Shown: positions 11,046 through 24,200 of the stretch, in pieces | Numbering within the stretch: position 1 is the first letter of the stretch | Layout: each line of letters opens with the position of its first letter | Source: Endomychus coccineus | Taxonomy: Eukaryota; Arthropoda; Insecta; Coleoptera; Endomychidae | Assembly (NCBI GenBank): GCA_958510875.1 | Contig: OY294067.1 | Coordinates: forward strand, 199,766,524-199,830,523 | Direction of reading: 5' to 3' | DNA length: 64,000 nucleotides | The notes under the pieces: model-generated | What the model saw: only the letters and a program-made list of their open reading frames with translations | Told to the model about the DNA's origin: nothing | Database searches by the model: none | Made by a program: the position numbers and the translations under genes

Positions 11046-12045
11046 TTCTATTATTTTGAAGTGTCACTTCTCACTTGTCTATTTAAAATTCAACCTGAGA
11101 AAGATGACGTATTATTTAACTATGATACTATGAGTAACAATTTTGAGGTTAGATTCCATAGAAATATCTTAAACTCGATTAGTTTGTTAGTAATAGATTT
11201 GAACTATCTATCATAGAATAACTAATTGATACCGGGATATCAAAAATTATCTTGGTGAAGGGTGGTTGTGGAATCTAAAACGTGTGTCTTACTTTACGTT
11301 TGAAATAATTATGTCACTGTCGCACTGACATCATCAATAACCTACGTATTTCACCTCTATGTATTTCAGTTGTAAAACAATAATGAACTACAAACTAAAA
11401 ATTATCTTGGTCAAGGGTGGTTGTGGAATGTAAAACGTGTGTCTACTTTAAATTTTTGAATATGTTTTGTTGTGTCAGAATCTGTTAAGTCATTGTGCTG
11501 AAATTTTCTAATCCAGTTTTTGATTCATGCTTCTTACCACACAGCACAAAATTTTCATGATCGAAGCCTATTTTCGAACGGGTGCGCTAGTTAATGTGCA
11601 TCGAACAAAACGGGGGACATTTCCACCAATTACTGTAATTTAGTTTTTCTTGTTACTAAAACCGTTATTTCATAATTTGTAGTTCATTATTGTTTTGCAA
11701 CTGAAATAAATAGGTATGAAATTTGTAGGTTATTGATGATGTCAGTGTGACAGTGACATAATTATTTCAAACGTAAAGTAAGACACGTTTTAGATTCCAC
11801 AACCACCCTTGACCAATATAATTTTCGATATCCCGGTACAATAATCATAGATGTTCAGAATTGTATAATCTTAAAATGTTTTATGTTTAACTGGATCCAA
11901 TCCATTTCAAATTGGTAATCAGCCATACATTACTCTTTCACACACAACCGATCCAATGTTTTCTCCAGTTTTAATTGGATCTTAAAAACACAAGTCGACT
12001 GCAGACGCATTTCATTAATCGAAATCATCCATTCTTTTCTAAATT
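11046..12045 (+). repeat. PLE 3' untranslated region, split by a MITE
   Basis: Blocks from 11,046-11,229 and 11,839-12,045 join to match the 3' region at 3540-3986 (reverse complement). They contain GATGACGTATTATTTAACTA, TCACACACAACCGATCCAAT and GTCGACTGCAGACGCATTTC. The copy ends before the hammerhead-like block. Confidence 0.8.
11232..11836. mobile_element. 605-bp foldback MITE, TA target duplication
   Basis: The ends CCGGGATATC and GATATCCCGG are flanked by TA on both sides. Inverted arms run about 160 bp (11,232-11,393 and 11,680-11,836). About 55 bp of the left arm, beginning AAAAATTATCTTGGT, is directly repeated at 11,394. The uninterrupted PLE copy near 3.82 kb shows the empty site as a single TA, which confirms the boundaries. 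Confidence 0.85.
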
Positions 12046-13060
12046 AATTATTAACATTTTTGATTTTCAGATTTCCACAGGTTTTGAATGATACACTGGA
12101 TTTCCGTGTTTTCTCCCGTAGCGATGTGAAGCAATATATTTGCGTCGGTCTGAAATTTTCCAAAGTAATGTTCATATTTATCATTATTCGATTTTAATTC
12201 TAATAACATTTCAAACCGTAATTTGATTTTGTTTAGATTCCTATCTCTTGCAGTATTAGTTAATTCGAACTGTTTTTTTTTATTTTGCAATTTTCAGCCA
12301 CTAGCTTTTTTGTTTCTTCACTTCGAAAAGAGACGATCAAGAAGCAGGTCAGAGAACAACCTGTGATTTGAGATGCGTGTTGCTCAGTATTAAAACGATA
12401 ACTCATCGTTTACACTTTCTTGGAAGGAAGTGTGCCCTGGGAGATATTTCCAAACATAAATATATGGTTGAACATGAATAAACGTGTTACATTCAACTCA
12501 TTTATCCAAATGTCAGATACCCTCCCATTACCTAAATCTTTAAGTTTTTTCCACATCTGAGAAGGTTCTGATGAATAGCAATGTGCACATAATGTGACGA
12601 TGAATGAGATGTTAATGATCCCATTTTACTATATATCAATCGATGAATATCTACGATATACAAAAAACTTCTCATATTCCAGATTATTCTTGTCCATTAT
12701 ATCTCTTTTCGATATTAGTAAATTTGAACAATACCCGAGATACTATTTACTATCGGGAAATAGATCATGAAGAATTGAAATTCGTTATATTTCTCATTTA
12801 AAATCGCATTCTGATGAGGAAATATTGCTCAGTAATCTGAACTTATTCTCAGAAGTTCAATTCTCCTTGAGAATAAATGTTCAGTAGGACCTCCATTAAC
12901 CGTCACCTATGGGACTCGGGCCCTGACGGAGGAGCGGTGAGTGGGTTAATAGAGCAGATGGTTATTTCAGATCACCCCTACGTTTTTCACTTAAAAATGA
13001 AGATAATAAGATGTTATCAAAATGTTCAGAGATTTTTCATGTTATCTACAGTCTATCTAA
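12046..13060. other. Unassigned AT-rich sequence
   Basis: A 79-codon minus-strand open frame (12,051-12,290) is rich in K, N and E and matches nothing I recognise. A GC-richer patch at 12,885-12,960 is unexplained. No other feature seen. Confidence 0.3.
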
Positions 13061-13125
13061 GAACCAAAATAACAAGAAGGCATAACATATATTCCCAAAT
13101 GGTTCGAGAAAAATAAATTTATATA

Positions 13126-13208
<83 letters not shown>

Positions 13209-13289
13209 TTGGATCTTAAAACACTAGTCGGCTGCAGACGCATTTCATCAATCGAAATCATCTATTCTTACCAAGAAAACAAACAAATA

Positions 13290-13369
<80 letters not shown>
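13061..13369. repeat. (TA)n tracts with chimeric PLE-tail pieces
   Basis: TA tracts at 13,121-13,196 and 13,287-13,369 surround a PLE 3'-UTR piece (13,205-13,285, with GGCTGCAGACGCATTTCATC) that jumps directly to ACCAAGAAAACA, the far end of the tail. A diverged tail piece precedes the first tract. Confidence 0.75.
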
Positions 13370-13387
13370 CGAGCATATATATATGCT

Positions 13388-13960
13388 CGTATCTACAAAT
13401 GGGCCTGCCGTTGTCCTCCTTGATAAACTAAGCAAAATATATACAGGCAGGGCCTGTCGAGAGGCACCTGAGACGCTTTTCGCTATGGGTGGTATATTAC
13501 CATCTAAGGTACTCGTTCGGAATAGACCTGGAGCCGGTGTTGCCTTACATGCCAGGAGATATTGAGTTCGTTGTCGGAAACGAAAAATGCCAGATCTACT
13601 GGAATTACCCGTTTCCGACCGTCAGGTCCATACAAGCAAATAGGCCTGACGTTGTCCTCCTCGATAAATGTCATCGAAATCTCCGCTCCGGCAGAGAAGA
13701 ACATAGTCTTGAAAGAGGAGGATAAATAGACAAAATATCAAGATCTCCTGTTCGAGCTCCGCACGCTATACCCAGGCCACAAGATCGTATTAGTGGTTCT
13801 GATCAACGGTGTTTTGGGCGGAATTCGGTCTTCGCTGCGTTCGAACTTGAAGATCATTCCGGCCTGTAGGAACTCGGCGCAGATCTTGATGGACCGGATG
13901 CAAAAGGCAGTCATTCTGGGTTCAATAACAATACTTGGGGCACATGATTTAGGAACCTGA
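13388..13960 (+). pseudogene. LINE C-terminal restriction-like endonuclease fragment (R2/R4-type)
   Basis: Plus-strand frames read CQIYWNYPFPTVRSIQANRP then DVVLLDK, followed in a shifted frame by EISAPAEKNIVLKEEDK, KYQDLLFELR, IVLVVLINGVLGG and [12 protein letters not shown]. The order RPDVVLLDK, then a short hydrophobic strand plus P(A/G)E/D, then EK...KY, is the PD-(D/E)xK endonuclease region at the C-terminus of site-specific LINEs of the R2/R4/Dong/Hero type. The RPDVVLLDK block appears twice: once degraded (13,391-13,430, reading GPAVVLLDK) and once in context (13,633-13,668). RT is absent and at least three frame breaks occur. The segment is much GC-richer than its surroundings. Clade assignment is from memory of motif order. 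Confidence 0.6.
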
Positions 13961-14080
13961 GGCTAGTTACCGACCGGTGGGGAGGAGCAGCTTCGGTTAA
14001 CCGCATTTTAAGTTTTTTCTGGCGCGACTGCTGCGATGTCGTCAGAGCTCGCAGCAGCCCCGACCAGGTTTGAATGTAAA

Positions 14081-14082
<2 letters not shown>

Positions 14083-14136
<54 letters not shown>

Positions 14137-14155
14137 GTATATATATATGTGTGTG

Positions 14156-14248
<93 letters not shown>

Positions 14249-14249
14249 A
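14083..14249. repeat. (TA)n microsatellite with TG-rich interruptions
   Basis: About 165 bases of TA with two GTGTGTG interruptions near 14,127 and 14,150. Confidence 0.95.
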
Positions 14250-14437
14250 CTTATGTTTTCCAGCACTCGCGAGAGTAAACACCATAGAACAAAACTGCAC
14301 GATTCGCAAAACAATACGGGAGGAAACGGGGAACAGCAGCCATGTGCTGCATAACTGACTTTGGACTTCCGTCGGCATGACGCATAACGGAACGTGGAGG
14401 TCATTAGAGAATAAGATAATCGAGGTCCTACTCTATA

Positions 14438-14939
14438 GTCCAGGCAATAAACCGGGAAAAAGGCCATAATAAAAAAAAACATAGTAAGCTAGAATTTCAA
14501 ATTTTTTTTTGCATTCTGTTCCTTATATCCCATAGATCATTCATAACTATCAAGATCGCGGGGGTCGACCTTTCAACCCCCCAAAAAGGGGTTGCAACCC
14601 CTCAGAGGAGCATTCTTATAAAAACAATCCAAAAGCTTAGAAAATCAATGAATTAAGAGCCGAAAATGACCCCTAGTATGTTTTTTGGGTCGCTGATCAT
14701 GATTCCGCAGCTAGTATTCTCGGAAAACTCCCACTAGATGAGAAATTTATTTTTTTATTTTTATTGTTTTTATAAGAATACTAGTCGAAACCCCGTTTTG
14801 GAGGGTAGAAAGATCGACCCCTGCGGTCTTGATAGTCATGGATGATCTATGGTGTATGTATTAGGAACAAAACGCAGAAATAATTTTGAAATTCTAGTTC
14901 ACTATGTTTTTTTTTTATTTTCCAGTTCGTTGCCTGAAC
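14438..14939. mobile_element. 502-bp MITE, TIR over 100 bp, TA target duplication
   Basis: The left end GTCCAGGCAATAAACCGGG and the right end (inverted) GTTCAGGCAACGAACTGG are flanked by TA. Arms share AAACATAGT, CTAGAATTTCAAA, AGATCATTCATAACTATCAAG and a GC-rich GGGTCGACC/GATCGACCC block. No frame inside. Confidence 0.75.
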
Positions 14940-17900
14940 TACTGATTGCATTTAGGAAAATCGCATATAAATTTGTACCGTAATTATAACATGACAAATG
15001 ATGAATAATTTTTAAATTTTATTGCATATCAACAATCACCCAAAACAAATGTCTACTCCCACTGTCAGTTTGTGCCACAATCAGATTCATTCTCAATATT
15101 AAAGGATATAATTTCAGATTCGGCAACAGTTGATAACTCCTAGCTTCTTTAGGAATGTTAATTTGTGGTGAAACAATTTGTAAATTTTATTTTGTAAATT
15201 AAGAAAAATGGTGATAAATATTTAATTTTTTATATTGATAATGGAGAAATTTTAGTTAATGGGAGTCACAATTATTATCACCAAATTCAGAAGAATTTAT
15301 AAATTTAGAAAAGAAAGACGTGTTACCTAGGTATTTGAACTTTGGAAGCAAATGGAAATTATTGTTTCAATTAAGTATGACCCTTCCTTATCAGACAACC
15401 TACTTCGAAGATTTCTGTATCATAAAATACTTACCTAAGTTATTAGAATGATGATGTTCTATGCCTATTATATGGGCATTTCTTGATGAAATGTTGTAAG
15501 TTCAGAAGAATTTCTTGTGGCGAGAACTTTACTACGTTACAGGTCAATTCTGTAAGAACAATGTTACCTTTGCCAATTGATTGTAGAAAAATAATGACTA
15601 ATGAACGATATCTAAATTAATTTTCAGGTTTTTCCTTGTATCTTACAATAATACAATATTCCCTATTCCTAGACTGCTAGTTTTTGAAAGCAAAACCATC
15701 TTTCTATTAGAAAAAATTGATCGTATTAATAAAGTTTATTCATATAAATACTATGTGGAAATAAAGATTAATGTTTTTATATAAAATAGTGCTATATTTT
15801 AGTACACCTTAACACGTTCTTAATCATTTCACCTACTTTGAAATTGCCTATGTTTAATGTATATTTGGTTCGTGAACACTAAAGATTATTATAGGTGCCT
15901 AACTGCCTACTGATCACAGAAGCTATCTCCTGCTGCTTGTTAGTGATCATTTGCATCAAATAGAAATGAAAAAATCTGAATTCATCAATGAATTTAGATC
16001 CAAGATAACATTACATACATATTTAATACACAAGCATATACCTATTCACTTGAATAAAAATTAAGTTATAAAAGTGTTAACAAAAATCTTGAATTGAAGA
16101 GGGAGAAATCAAATATTTGTTATCAGATGAAGCAAACTATAAATAAATATGGAATACAATATTAGGAATAACATTATTCAGTTACTTGTTTCAGAGGATA
16201 TTGAAAATTCGTAACTGCAGCACAAACCTTTATCGGCTGATATAAGATCGCCATCATCCATTTGTTCAAAATTTCAACCTATGTATTCATATGCTTGATT
16301 AACAAAGGTAATTACACCATTTGGCGCAACATCCACTTACACTTACGTATTTACATGCTTGTAGGAGCTGTACGTTAGCTCTAGATTCTCCATAACGGTT
16401 GGAACAGCAGAATACGTCCCTGTGCAATTCGGCATTATCCTACAAATCTTGAAATTCTTAAAAATTATTGGGAGGCCATCCTTATTTCTTTTCCTCGAAG
16501 GTGTGGTTTTCATCAAGTTTAAAACAATCATGTGATGCATTTATCCGGGTCATTACAATATTGGTCACAGTGGCGCTACTGCTGCAATTAACACAAATAG
16601 CCGAATCTTCATGAGGAAATTAAACCTCAGCTTCATGAGGGTCATGCAACTAATCTATTGTGCACAATAGTTTAACTGGTCATGTTGCAATATGTTATTT
16701 TCGACTCTATTGTTTCCAGTGTACATAAGCATCATTATGTTTAATTCGTTCAGAGCTGAAACGTTTCTTCAAACTGTTGAGTTGCTTGTCCAAGTTCTTG
16801 CCTCAAGAAATAGTTACGACTTCTTAAGATGCCTCCGAATCTCCACTCATATCCCTCCAAGGCATATACGCAATATTGGAAGTTGCATTTTCAGAGTAGA
16901 CTTCATTTGATAATTCTATAGCCTCTTCTCTGGTACTAGTGCCGGCAATCACCTACTGACTGGTCTAGAATTGCAAACTGCAAAAAGGACATATTTTCCC
17001 ACAGCTGCCATTTAACAGTTCTCTAACTAAAAGTATCCAAATCAAAAACATTTTTGTATTGAAATATTACTCATATTACTCTTTCTGGAGAGTCGTAGTT
17101 GAACCGGAATGAAAATATATTAGTAGAGCTTTTCAAATATTTGGCATGTAATTCAAACCAAAACATTGGAAGCATAACCTAACACTACTTTAAACAACGA
17201 TAGAAATTAAAATTAGCAACTTAAAGATTCCCACTGGACGAAATTGATTGAATAAGATGCTGATAATTCCAAGAAAGTATAGCCTTATTCCTACTCCAAA
17301 AACACTCAACGATCACGAATAAGGAATATTTTAACACGATTTATCCACTTGTTAGTAAAGATTTGTTATTTTTTTTAGGTTAAACTGTAGAGGATGAAAT
17401 TCTGCAAATTCGTACAATTGATATTTTGGGTGTAAGGGGGTCCAAAATCTATCAAAAATGACTTCTCTACCATCATCTTCAAGTAGAAATTTTTTTCAGC
17501 TTCGATCATTCGTAGACGTTCTTCTAATGGTTTCAATTTTTTTCCGTATCATGCATCACAAAGAATAGTTGTTTGAGAATCACGAAAGGATATTATTGTG
17601 ATTGTTTTCGATTTCACTCATATTCCTACCATATTGTTACATCAATTTTGCCTGTATTGCCTTGTTTCTTAGGAGCATCATCCTCAAGCAAACCCATCTA
17701 ATCCATCAATATCAATTGACAATCATCATGATTTTCTATGTGATGCGAAATTTTTGCCATGTCTGTAGAATTGTTTTTATTTATGGTCGGCCCATTTTTA
17801 ACATCATAGTATGGATTTTCCAAAAAATTTTAGTAACAGTTCTTATGACATTTTGCATCGATAGCAACTAAATCAAACTCAAAGCTGATACGATTTTCCA

Positions 17901-18250
17901 TTATCCTGCCGAATCGGTCATCATGTGCGCCTGCTGCTTTGATTACACTGTCTTCAAATTGATATAATAATATATATAACTCTGGTTAGAATAGTCATGG
18001 TTAATCTATTTTTTTATACTCAAGATTTCCGCTAGGTGTTTGAGCACAGAACAAACACAATTTCTCAAAATCCAAGTAGCTTGACGTTAATCATTCTCCC
18101 TTCGCGGAGAGCAGCATTGCGATGTACTCGCGGTTTCGTCGATGCGATGCTTTTTGTATGTTTTTCTACAAACGCTTAACAAAGTAGCCTTTGACGCTTT
18201 CAGATTTCAACGCAAAGTTGACGTTTTCCGTGAAATGTCATTTTGTGACA
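14940..18250. other. 3.3 kb AT-rich non-coding sequence
   Basis: No ORF carries recognisable domains. A minus-strand stretch around 16.4-16.65 kb is locally cysteine-rich across frames but has many stops and matches nothing I can name. No structural RNA seen. Confidence 0.4.
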
Positions 18251-18310
18251 GCATTTGCGCTCTAAAGCGGAAATATTTCGAAAACGCTCGCTTCTCCAAC
18301 GTATTTCTGC

Positions 18311-19539
18311 ATGATGATTGATGATAGTGACAGTGAATTATCAAACACTCCTCCTGATGTAGCAGAAAGTGCAAAAATTGTTACTTTGAATCTCCTACCA
18401 GAGAAATCAAGGAAGAAATATGAATTACAATACGGTAAATTCATGACGTGGTGCCAGTCGAAGAAGGTGAATAAGTATGCAGAAAACGTATTACTGGCTT
18501 ATTTTGGAGAAAAATCATTGATTTGTAAGTCATCAACTCTTTGGTCTACGTATTCGATGATACGGACATGCTTGAATGTTAAAAATAACATCGAAATCAA
18601 TAAGTATCCTAAACTTATCGCATTTCTGAAGAAACAGTCTGTTGGATATAAAGCGAAAAAATCCAAAACATTCACCACTGAAGATATTCACAAATTTTTA
18701 CAAGAAGCGCCCGATGAAGAATATCTACTAAAAAAGGTAAATTTTAATATTTCATGCTCTTAGTAGTTTGAGAAGCGGTTAGTATTTTTTTGAATTTAGT
18801 GCAATTTGGTTAGCATAGACATTTGGAATAGCTATTAATTGCAGTTTTCTTATAGGTTATTCTTATTATGGGTATTGCTGGTGCCTGCAGGCACGATGAG
18901 TTGGTCAAAATGGAGATTGGTGACATAGAAGATAAGGATTCTATTTTAATAGTCCGAATTCCCGATTCAAAAACGAGAATAAGCCGTGTTTTTACGATTG
19001 TTGGTCATAATGAAGAGAATTCAGTTGATTATCTTTCAATTTGTAAAAAACATATTGCACTCAGAAAACATTGTCTGAATAACAATACTGTCCAACGTCT
19101 ATTTTTACGTTATGAAAAAGGTAGATGTATGAAACAAGTTGTGGGTATGAATACAATCGGCAAGACTCCCAGTGACATTGCTGAATATTTGAAATTGCCC
19201 GAGCATAATTTATATACTGGACACTGTCTCCGACGAACCTCTGCTACTTTATTGGTAAATGGTGGAGGTGACCTAATACAACTGAAAAAACATGGTGGAT
19301 GGAAAAGTAACAATGTAGCAGAAGGCTACATAGATGATTCAATCAACAATAAGATTGAAACTACCAAGAGAATATTCTCAAGACCATCTACATCTCGTTC
19401 TGTAGATTTCCAATATTCGGGGGAATTAATGTTAGATAAATCTACTGATCGTCCATCAGGTTCAGGAATAATAATTAAAGAGTGTCACAATTGTACATTC
19501 AATTTTAGTATAGTCAATGATAAATTAAATCAACATTAA
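18311..19539 (+). CDS. Crypton-like tyrosine recombinase (two exons)
   Basis: Exon 1 (18,311-18,736) and exon 2 (18,856-19,539) are separated by a 119-bp phase-0 intron with AAG|GTAAAT donor and TTATAG|GT acceptor. Joined they give about 369 residues. The N-terminal part (LPEKSRKKYELQYGKF, then SENVLLAYF-like AENVLLAYF) resembles the SAM-like DNA-binding domain. The C-terminal part has the tyrosine-recombinase set: Arg in GACRHDEL (about residue 154), Lys in PDSKTR (181), HCLR (His265, Arg268), His/Trp in KHGGWK (288/291), nucleophile Tyr in AEGYIDDS (300). Cryptons use this enzyme to insert circular DNA without target duplication. All catalytic residues are present and there are no internal stops, so it may be functional. 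It could instead be a domesticated host gene. Start chosen at the first ATG of the open frame. A decayed relative is at 54.65 kb. Confidence 0.8.
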
Positions 19540-19789
19540 TCAGGAATTTATAAACTGTACTTGATGTACTTTTCTTGAATAAAGCATCTGGTGTTTTTTC
19601 TTTTTTTTTCTGAAAACTGCGTTTGTAGAAAAAATCTGGTGTGTATTTCGAGCACAAAGTGTCATTGTCGCTCTCCAAAGATTACCGCGCTCCGCTTTGC
19701 GTCGCGCGGTAACTCTCTTTGTCGAGCGACAATATATCACTTTGCGCTCTTAATACACAAATAGCTATTCCGCTTACATAGTCTCTTCA

Positions 19790-20992
19790 ACGCTACACAT
19801 TCACTGTCACAGGATGAACATTAGCTGAATGTTCGATACGCTCATCACCTCTTTTAACACTTGAGCGATAAGAATTGTTACTAGTATTGGTTGTAGGAAA
19901 TGCTGCAAACAGCGACCGAGAACTTTATCGTCTGACGTTAAAGTGAATATTACCTAATATAGAGCTAAAGTTAATAATATTGTTCAAAATCTTGTAAGCA
20001 GAAAGTAGTTCGGAAACATTTCGACGAGGAATTAGTTTTAATAATTTGTAATGCCTAAGGCTATCGTCATACGTGATAAAATGAAGTCTTCTATGGAATC
20101 TAAAATTGAGGGAACTAATGAATCCTTTTTGTACTTTTACCAATCTATCAAATATTCAGAGTGGATTTCATACTGGAGAGATGAATTCTAGGTGACTACG
20201 AACCAGAGAATTATATAGCAAAAATTAGGATTAGAAAATGATTTAGTTGTACGCAACATATAGACTTGGTTCCTAAGATCCTTCCTGACAATTATTTCTA
20301 TGTGTGATTCAAATGATAATTTACAGTGTAATGTAACCCCGAGATCGATAAGTGTCACTACCCTCACCAGCAAGATACTATTAATACGATATCTGATTTG
20401 AAACGAATCTAATATTTTGGAAAAGTTATATGATAAGATGTATCTATGTTCAATCGACTGATAAAATAAGATCTACAGTTATTTAATTTAACACTATGGG
20501 ATCTGTTGCTCCAATACGAATTGATCCATCTAAGCAGATTACCGTGTTTACCGATGTTCTCTAACTAATATATTGTCTCATGAACATTTTGAAGAAACGG
20601 CAAAAAATTGGTGATAACAGATCTGTCCTGAAAAGAACCATATTGATACTCAGATATGTGATGTTTTATTATGAAAAAAAAGCTCGTCTAATGACAATTC
20701 CTTCTAGTACTTTTCCTAATATTGATAACATTGAAACTGGCTGATAACTAGTAACTTCGCATTTCTTCTCACCTTTCAGATTTGGAACAATTTCTGCCAT
20801 TTTCCAACGAAATGGAAACGTTGCTTCTGATATTGATTTATTAAATAAGAATCATAGAGATGAAATGAGTGAGTCGTTACAGGATTCCAAAAATATTATT
20901 GGTACCCCGTCAGGTCCAGGACCTTTATTCATATCAAGTTTGTTTAACTAAACCTCGATATATGGTTTTATGTAAAACTGCTTTGCGATTAT
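19790..20992 (-). pseudogene. LINE (Jockey/CR1-like) ORF2, reverse transcriptase part
   Basis: Minus-strand frames carry LNKLDMNKGPGPDGVPIIF (the standard RT entry motif) and FNKSISEATFPFRWKMAEIV. They continue with SYQPVSMLSILGKVLEGIV, DLGVTLHCKLSFESHI, LVKVQKGFISSLNFR and LSAYKILNNIINFSSI, which follow Jockey-group LINE order to the C-terminus. The catalytic FADD block was not found; the middle of RT looks deleted. Stops and shifts are frequent. Directly upstream (higher coordinates) is the BEL/Pao 3' LTR, and on its far side the same LINE continues with endonuclease and ORF1. So this is the second half of one split LINE. Confidence 0.8.
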
Positions 20993-21148
20993 TGTGTTTG
21001 TACTTGTAATTTTACTGAAGTGAAATATTCAAGCTTCACACTTTTTAATGAAACGAATGTATCTGAACAATGCAAACTGTCTTGTCAAAAAAATATCATT
21101 GAATCTGAACAAAAAAAAAATAAAGAACTGAAAATAGATTGTAAATCA
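20993..21148 (-). mobile_element. BEL/Pao 3' LTR (diverged)
   Basis: This aligns with 26,010-26,174. Shared blocks are GTAC near the low end, AACGAATGTATCTGAACAAT, AAATATCATTG and ATAGATTGT. In element orientation it starts TGATTTACAATC and ends CACA. The pair brackets gag and pol, but divergence and a missing target duplication leave exact edges uncertain by several bases. Confidence 0.65.
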
Positions 21149-21239
21149 TCCATAAACCGGCCAGCATTGAAAGTTTCTTCTTAAAGATATAAAAAACGAA
21201 TCATTTTGAATATGGTCACTTGCACTTTCAATTGAGATC

Positions 21240-24200
21240 ACGCACAATTCTGTAAAAGGTCGTTAAAAAATTCCAGTAACTGTTTTCACATTGGCGGATC
21301 GAACAACACCATCAGGACCTTTGAAAACTTGATTGATTCTGCCCATTGGCCAAACAGCGGAACGAGTATTTTCACCTTTAATCAGCACTAAAACGCCGGG
21401 CCTGATTGCATTTGGAAGCTCACTTATATATTCCTTGGCTCACCGCTGCCAAAAATGTTGAGATACCTGTTGAATTCGTTGATAACAGAGAGCATGGTGA
21501 TTCGAGATCAACCATGACTCCGAAGCTTTCTCCAATCAGGAAAGGCGCTGGTGTAAGCGCATTAGAATCGGATGAATTGTCGGATAATGGATAAAGTGGC
21601 CGTGAATTGTGATATGCTTTCCCTTGGCACATTAAAGTACTCAATTTCTCATAAGTCAAACAAAATCTTTTCAAGATGTGATTTAACAGATTTTATGCTT
21701 GATTCCCAGAGCCCGCCGAAATTCGGGACTCTTGGGGTGATAAAATTCAAAGCAATATTGTAATCTTGCAATGAATCTTGAATTTTTGAGAAGCACGCAT
21801 TCCCAATATTTCATTTTTTGCCCCTACAAAACTAGAGCCGTTGTTCGAGTAAATTTCATTAGGTTCACCTCTACGGGCTATAAATCGTCCCAATGTTGCG
21901 AAAAAATGCTCAGTGTACAGATTTCCTACGAGCTTTAACGGCGTTCGTTAAAAAGCAGACATACAGACACATATAATACATATAACTTTTTACCCCACGT
22001 CTGATATCATGTTTGACGTTTATTGGACTTGCGTAGTCGATACTACATTCGGATAAAGTACAAGCAGGGATGAGGTGAGCAGATGGCAGATCAGTCATGA
22101 TATATTGTTCCGGTTTTGTAACAAATTACGCATTTTCGTATGATGAAGTTTACGAGACTTTTGCCATTTATTGGCCAGAATCTTCACCGAATACTTGCTG
22201 AGGTTAAATCAGTGTCACCATGTAGTGTGTTGAGATGCTCTTGACGAACAATTAGATCAGCTAAACAATGTTTGGGAGGGAGCACTACAGGATGCTTTTT
22301 GTTATTATTGAAGTTAGCGTACCTTATGCGTCCTCCGACACGTAACACGCCAACTGAGTAGAGAAAAGCTTTGAGGAGGTTAAGCTTTCTCAACTTATTA
22401 CTGCATTTGTTATTCTGAATATCTTTGATTTCTGATTCGAAATGTCTCCTTTGAACTAATTTCACTAAGTGAATCAAAGCATTGTGTAATTCATGGGCAG
22501 TTAGTTGCAAGGAAATTGCAGTTTCCCTACCAGTAATCAATAATCGTTTCGAGAAATTTGAAATAAGTTGTAACATGTATGCTAAAACCCTCTTCAGTTT
22601 CGTTACAGGTGAGTATTTTGATAATAACTTGTCCACAAAATCATCTTGGACTGTAATTAAAGATATCACCTTTTCTTTAAAATAGTCGAATTATTTGGAT
22701 CCTTCAAATTGAATAATGATTTAGGCCGAAGATTTCAATTTTTGGCTAGAAACTGTGGACCTTCTCACCACAAAGCGTTATTCGAATTATCTTAAAGTTT
22801 AAACCAGTGGAAAACTTGACGCCTCGAGAGAGAATGTCAGCAGGGTTTTGTTCATCAGGTATATGGAACCAATCTGCCTGTTTGTCAAATTTTGAATATG
22901 GGAGAGGCGATTAGCGACGAAAATCTTGTATTTGTTCGGATGACTCTCATGCATGCAAGCGTGATACTTGAATCAGTCCAATAAAAATATTTATTGACAT
23001 GAATACATAACAAGGACTTCACCTTGTCAACTAGTTTTGCGTTTAGAAACGCTGCACTCAACTCCAAATGGTGAATGGTAACAGTTTTAAATGAATCTAC
23101 TCTAGACTTAGCGCAAAGTAACCTAGTTAGCCAGTTTCCCGAAGGATCCAAATAGCGCAGATAAACGCATCCGCCTTAAGCGACCTGAGGACCGTCAGCA
23201 ACACTATGAATTTGAACTCAAATTTTGGATTGAAATTTATACAGGAATATTTGAGCACATCCATTTGGGGCTTCCACTATGACCCCAAGCAATTGACGCT
23301 CGAAATTAAATTTATGGAGGTACTAGACATTTCATAGTTCTTGAAATATTTGAGTGTCATTGGATTCTCATCTGTGAACCTCAAGACCACCGGATTGCAA
23401 AATATCGATGATTCCTTGCAAACACCCGACAATTCAATGATGTAACTACCTCCAGAGATGAAATCATCGACGTAAAAATCGCGTGACATAGACTTGACGC
23501 ATCGGGCCAATATTTTGCATTCGATTGTGCTGAATAAAGTAGAGTTTTGATCGCTTGGTAAGAGGCTGAAGCAGTGCCATATGTAATGATATTCAACTGG
23601 GATGTTTCCATTCCAAATTCTTCCTTTTCTCCCCAAGAAATCGTTTGAAATGTTCTATCACTGTATGCAATTACCACTTGATGATACATTTTTTATATGT
23701 CAGCAATTATTACGATATTGTGAAGTCTTAATCTTAAAACTGTATAAATCAGATCGTCTTGTGAAGTTGGAACAACCAACAAAGCGTCGTTCATAGGAAC
23801 TCCAGATTAGGATCTAGCGGATCCGTCAAACATAAAGCGAACTCTATAGTTCAAGTCTTGCTGTTTGAAACATCATGATGCGGTAAGTAATACCGCGGTG
23901 TGATGGTTTTGTCGTGAAGGTTCGACATGTATTCGTTCATGAATTTGCAATATTATGATTTGAAAGAAATGTTGTTATGGAACATTTTTTCCAGATGCTT
24001 ATATCTGCTCAGGGCAGTTTGAAAGAAGTTACCGAGTTCGGGAACATTTTCCTGATTGGCAAGTTAACGATGAAACGACCAACTGAATTTCAAAATATAG
24101 TCCTTTTCCGTTAATTGGAGGTTCTTCGATACCCCAAAATTTTGCTAGCTGATTATGAACTTCATCAAGATACTCGTTCTTCGATCGAGAAAGAATTGCA

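Noticed and set aside
12051..12290. 79-codon minus frame, possible retroelement gag piece
   Set aside because: Low-complexity K/N/E composition and no motif; not enough evidence.
13370..13389. 20-bp perfect palindrome within TA-rich DNA
   Set aside because: Short, mostly TA, and likely by chance at the edge of a microsatellite.
16330..16660. Cysteine-rich minus-strand segment resembling a small secreted host protein
   Set aside because: Stops in every frame and no domain match that I could defend.
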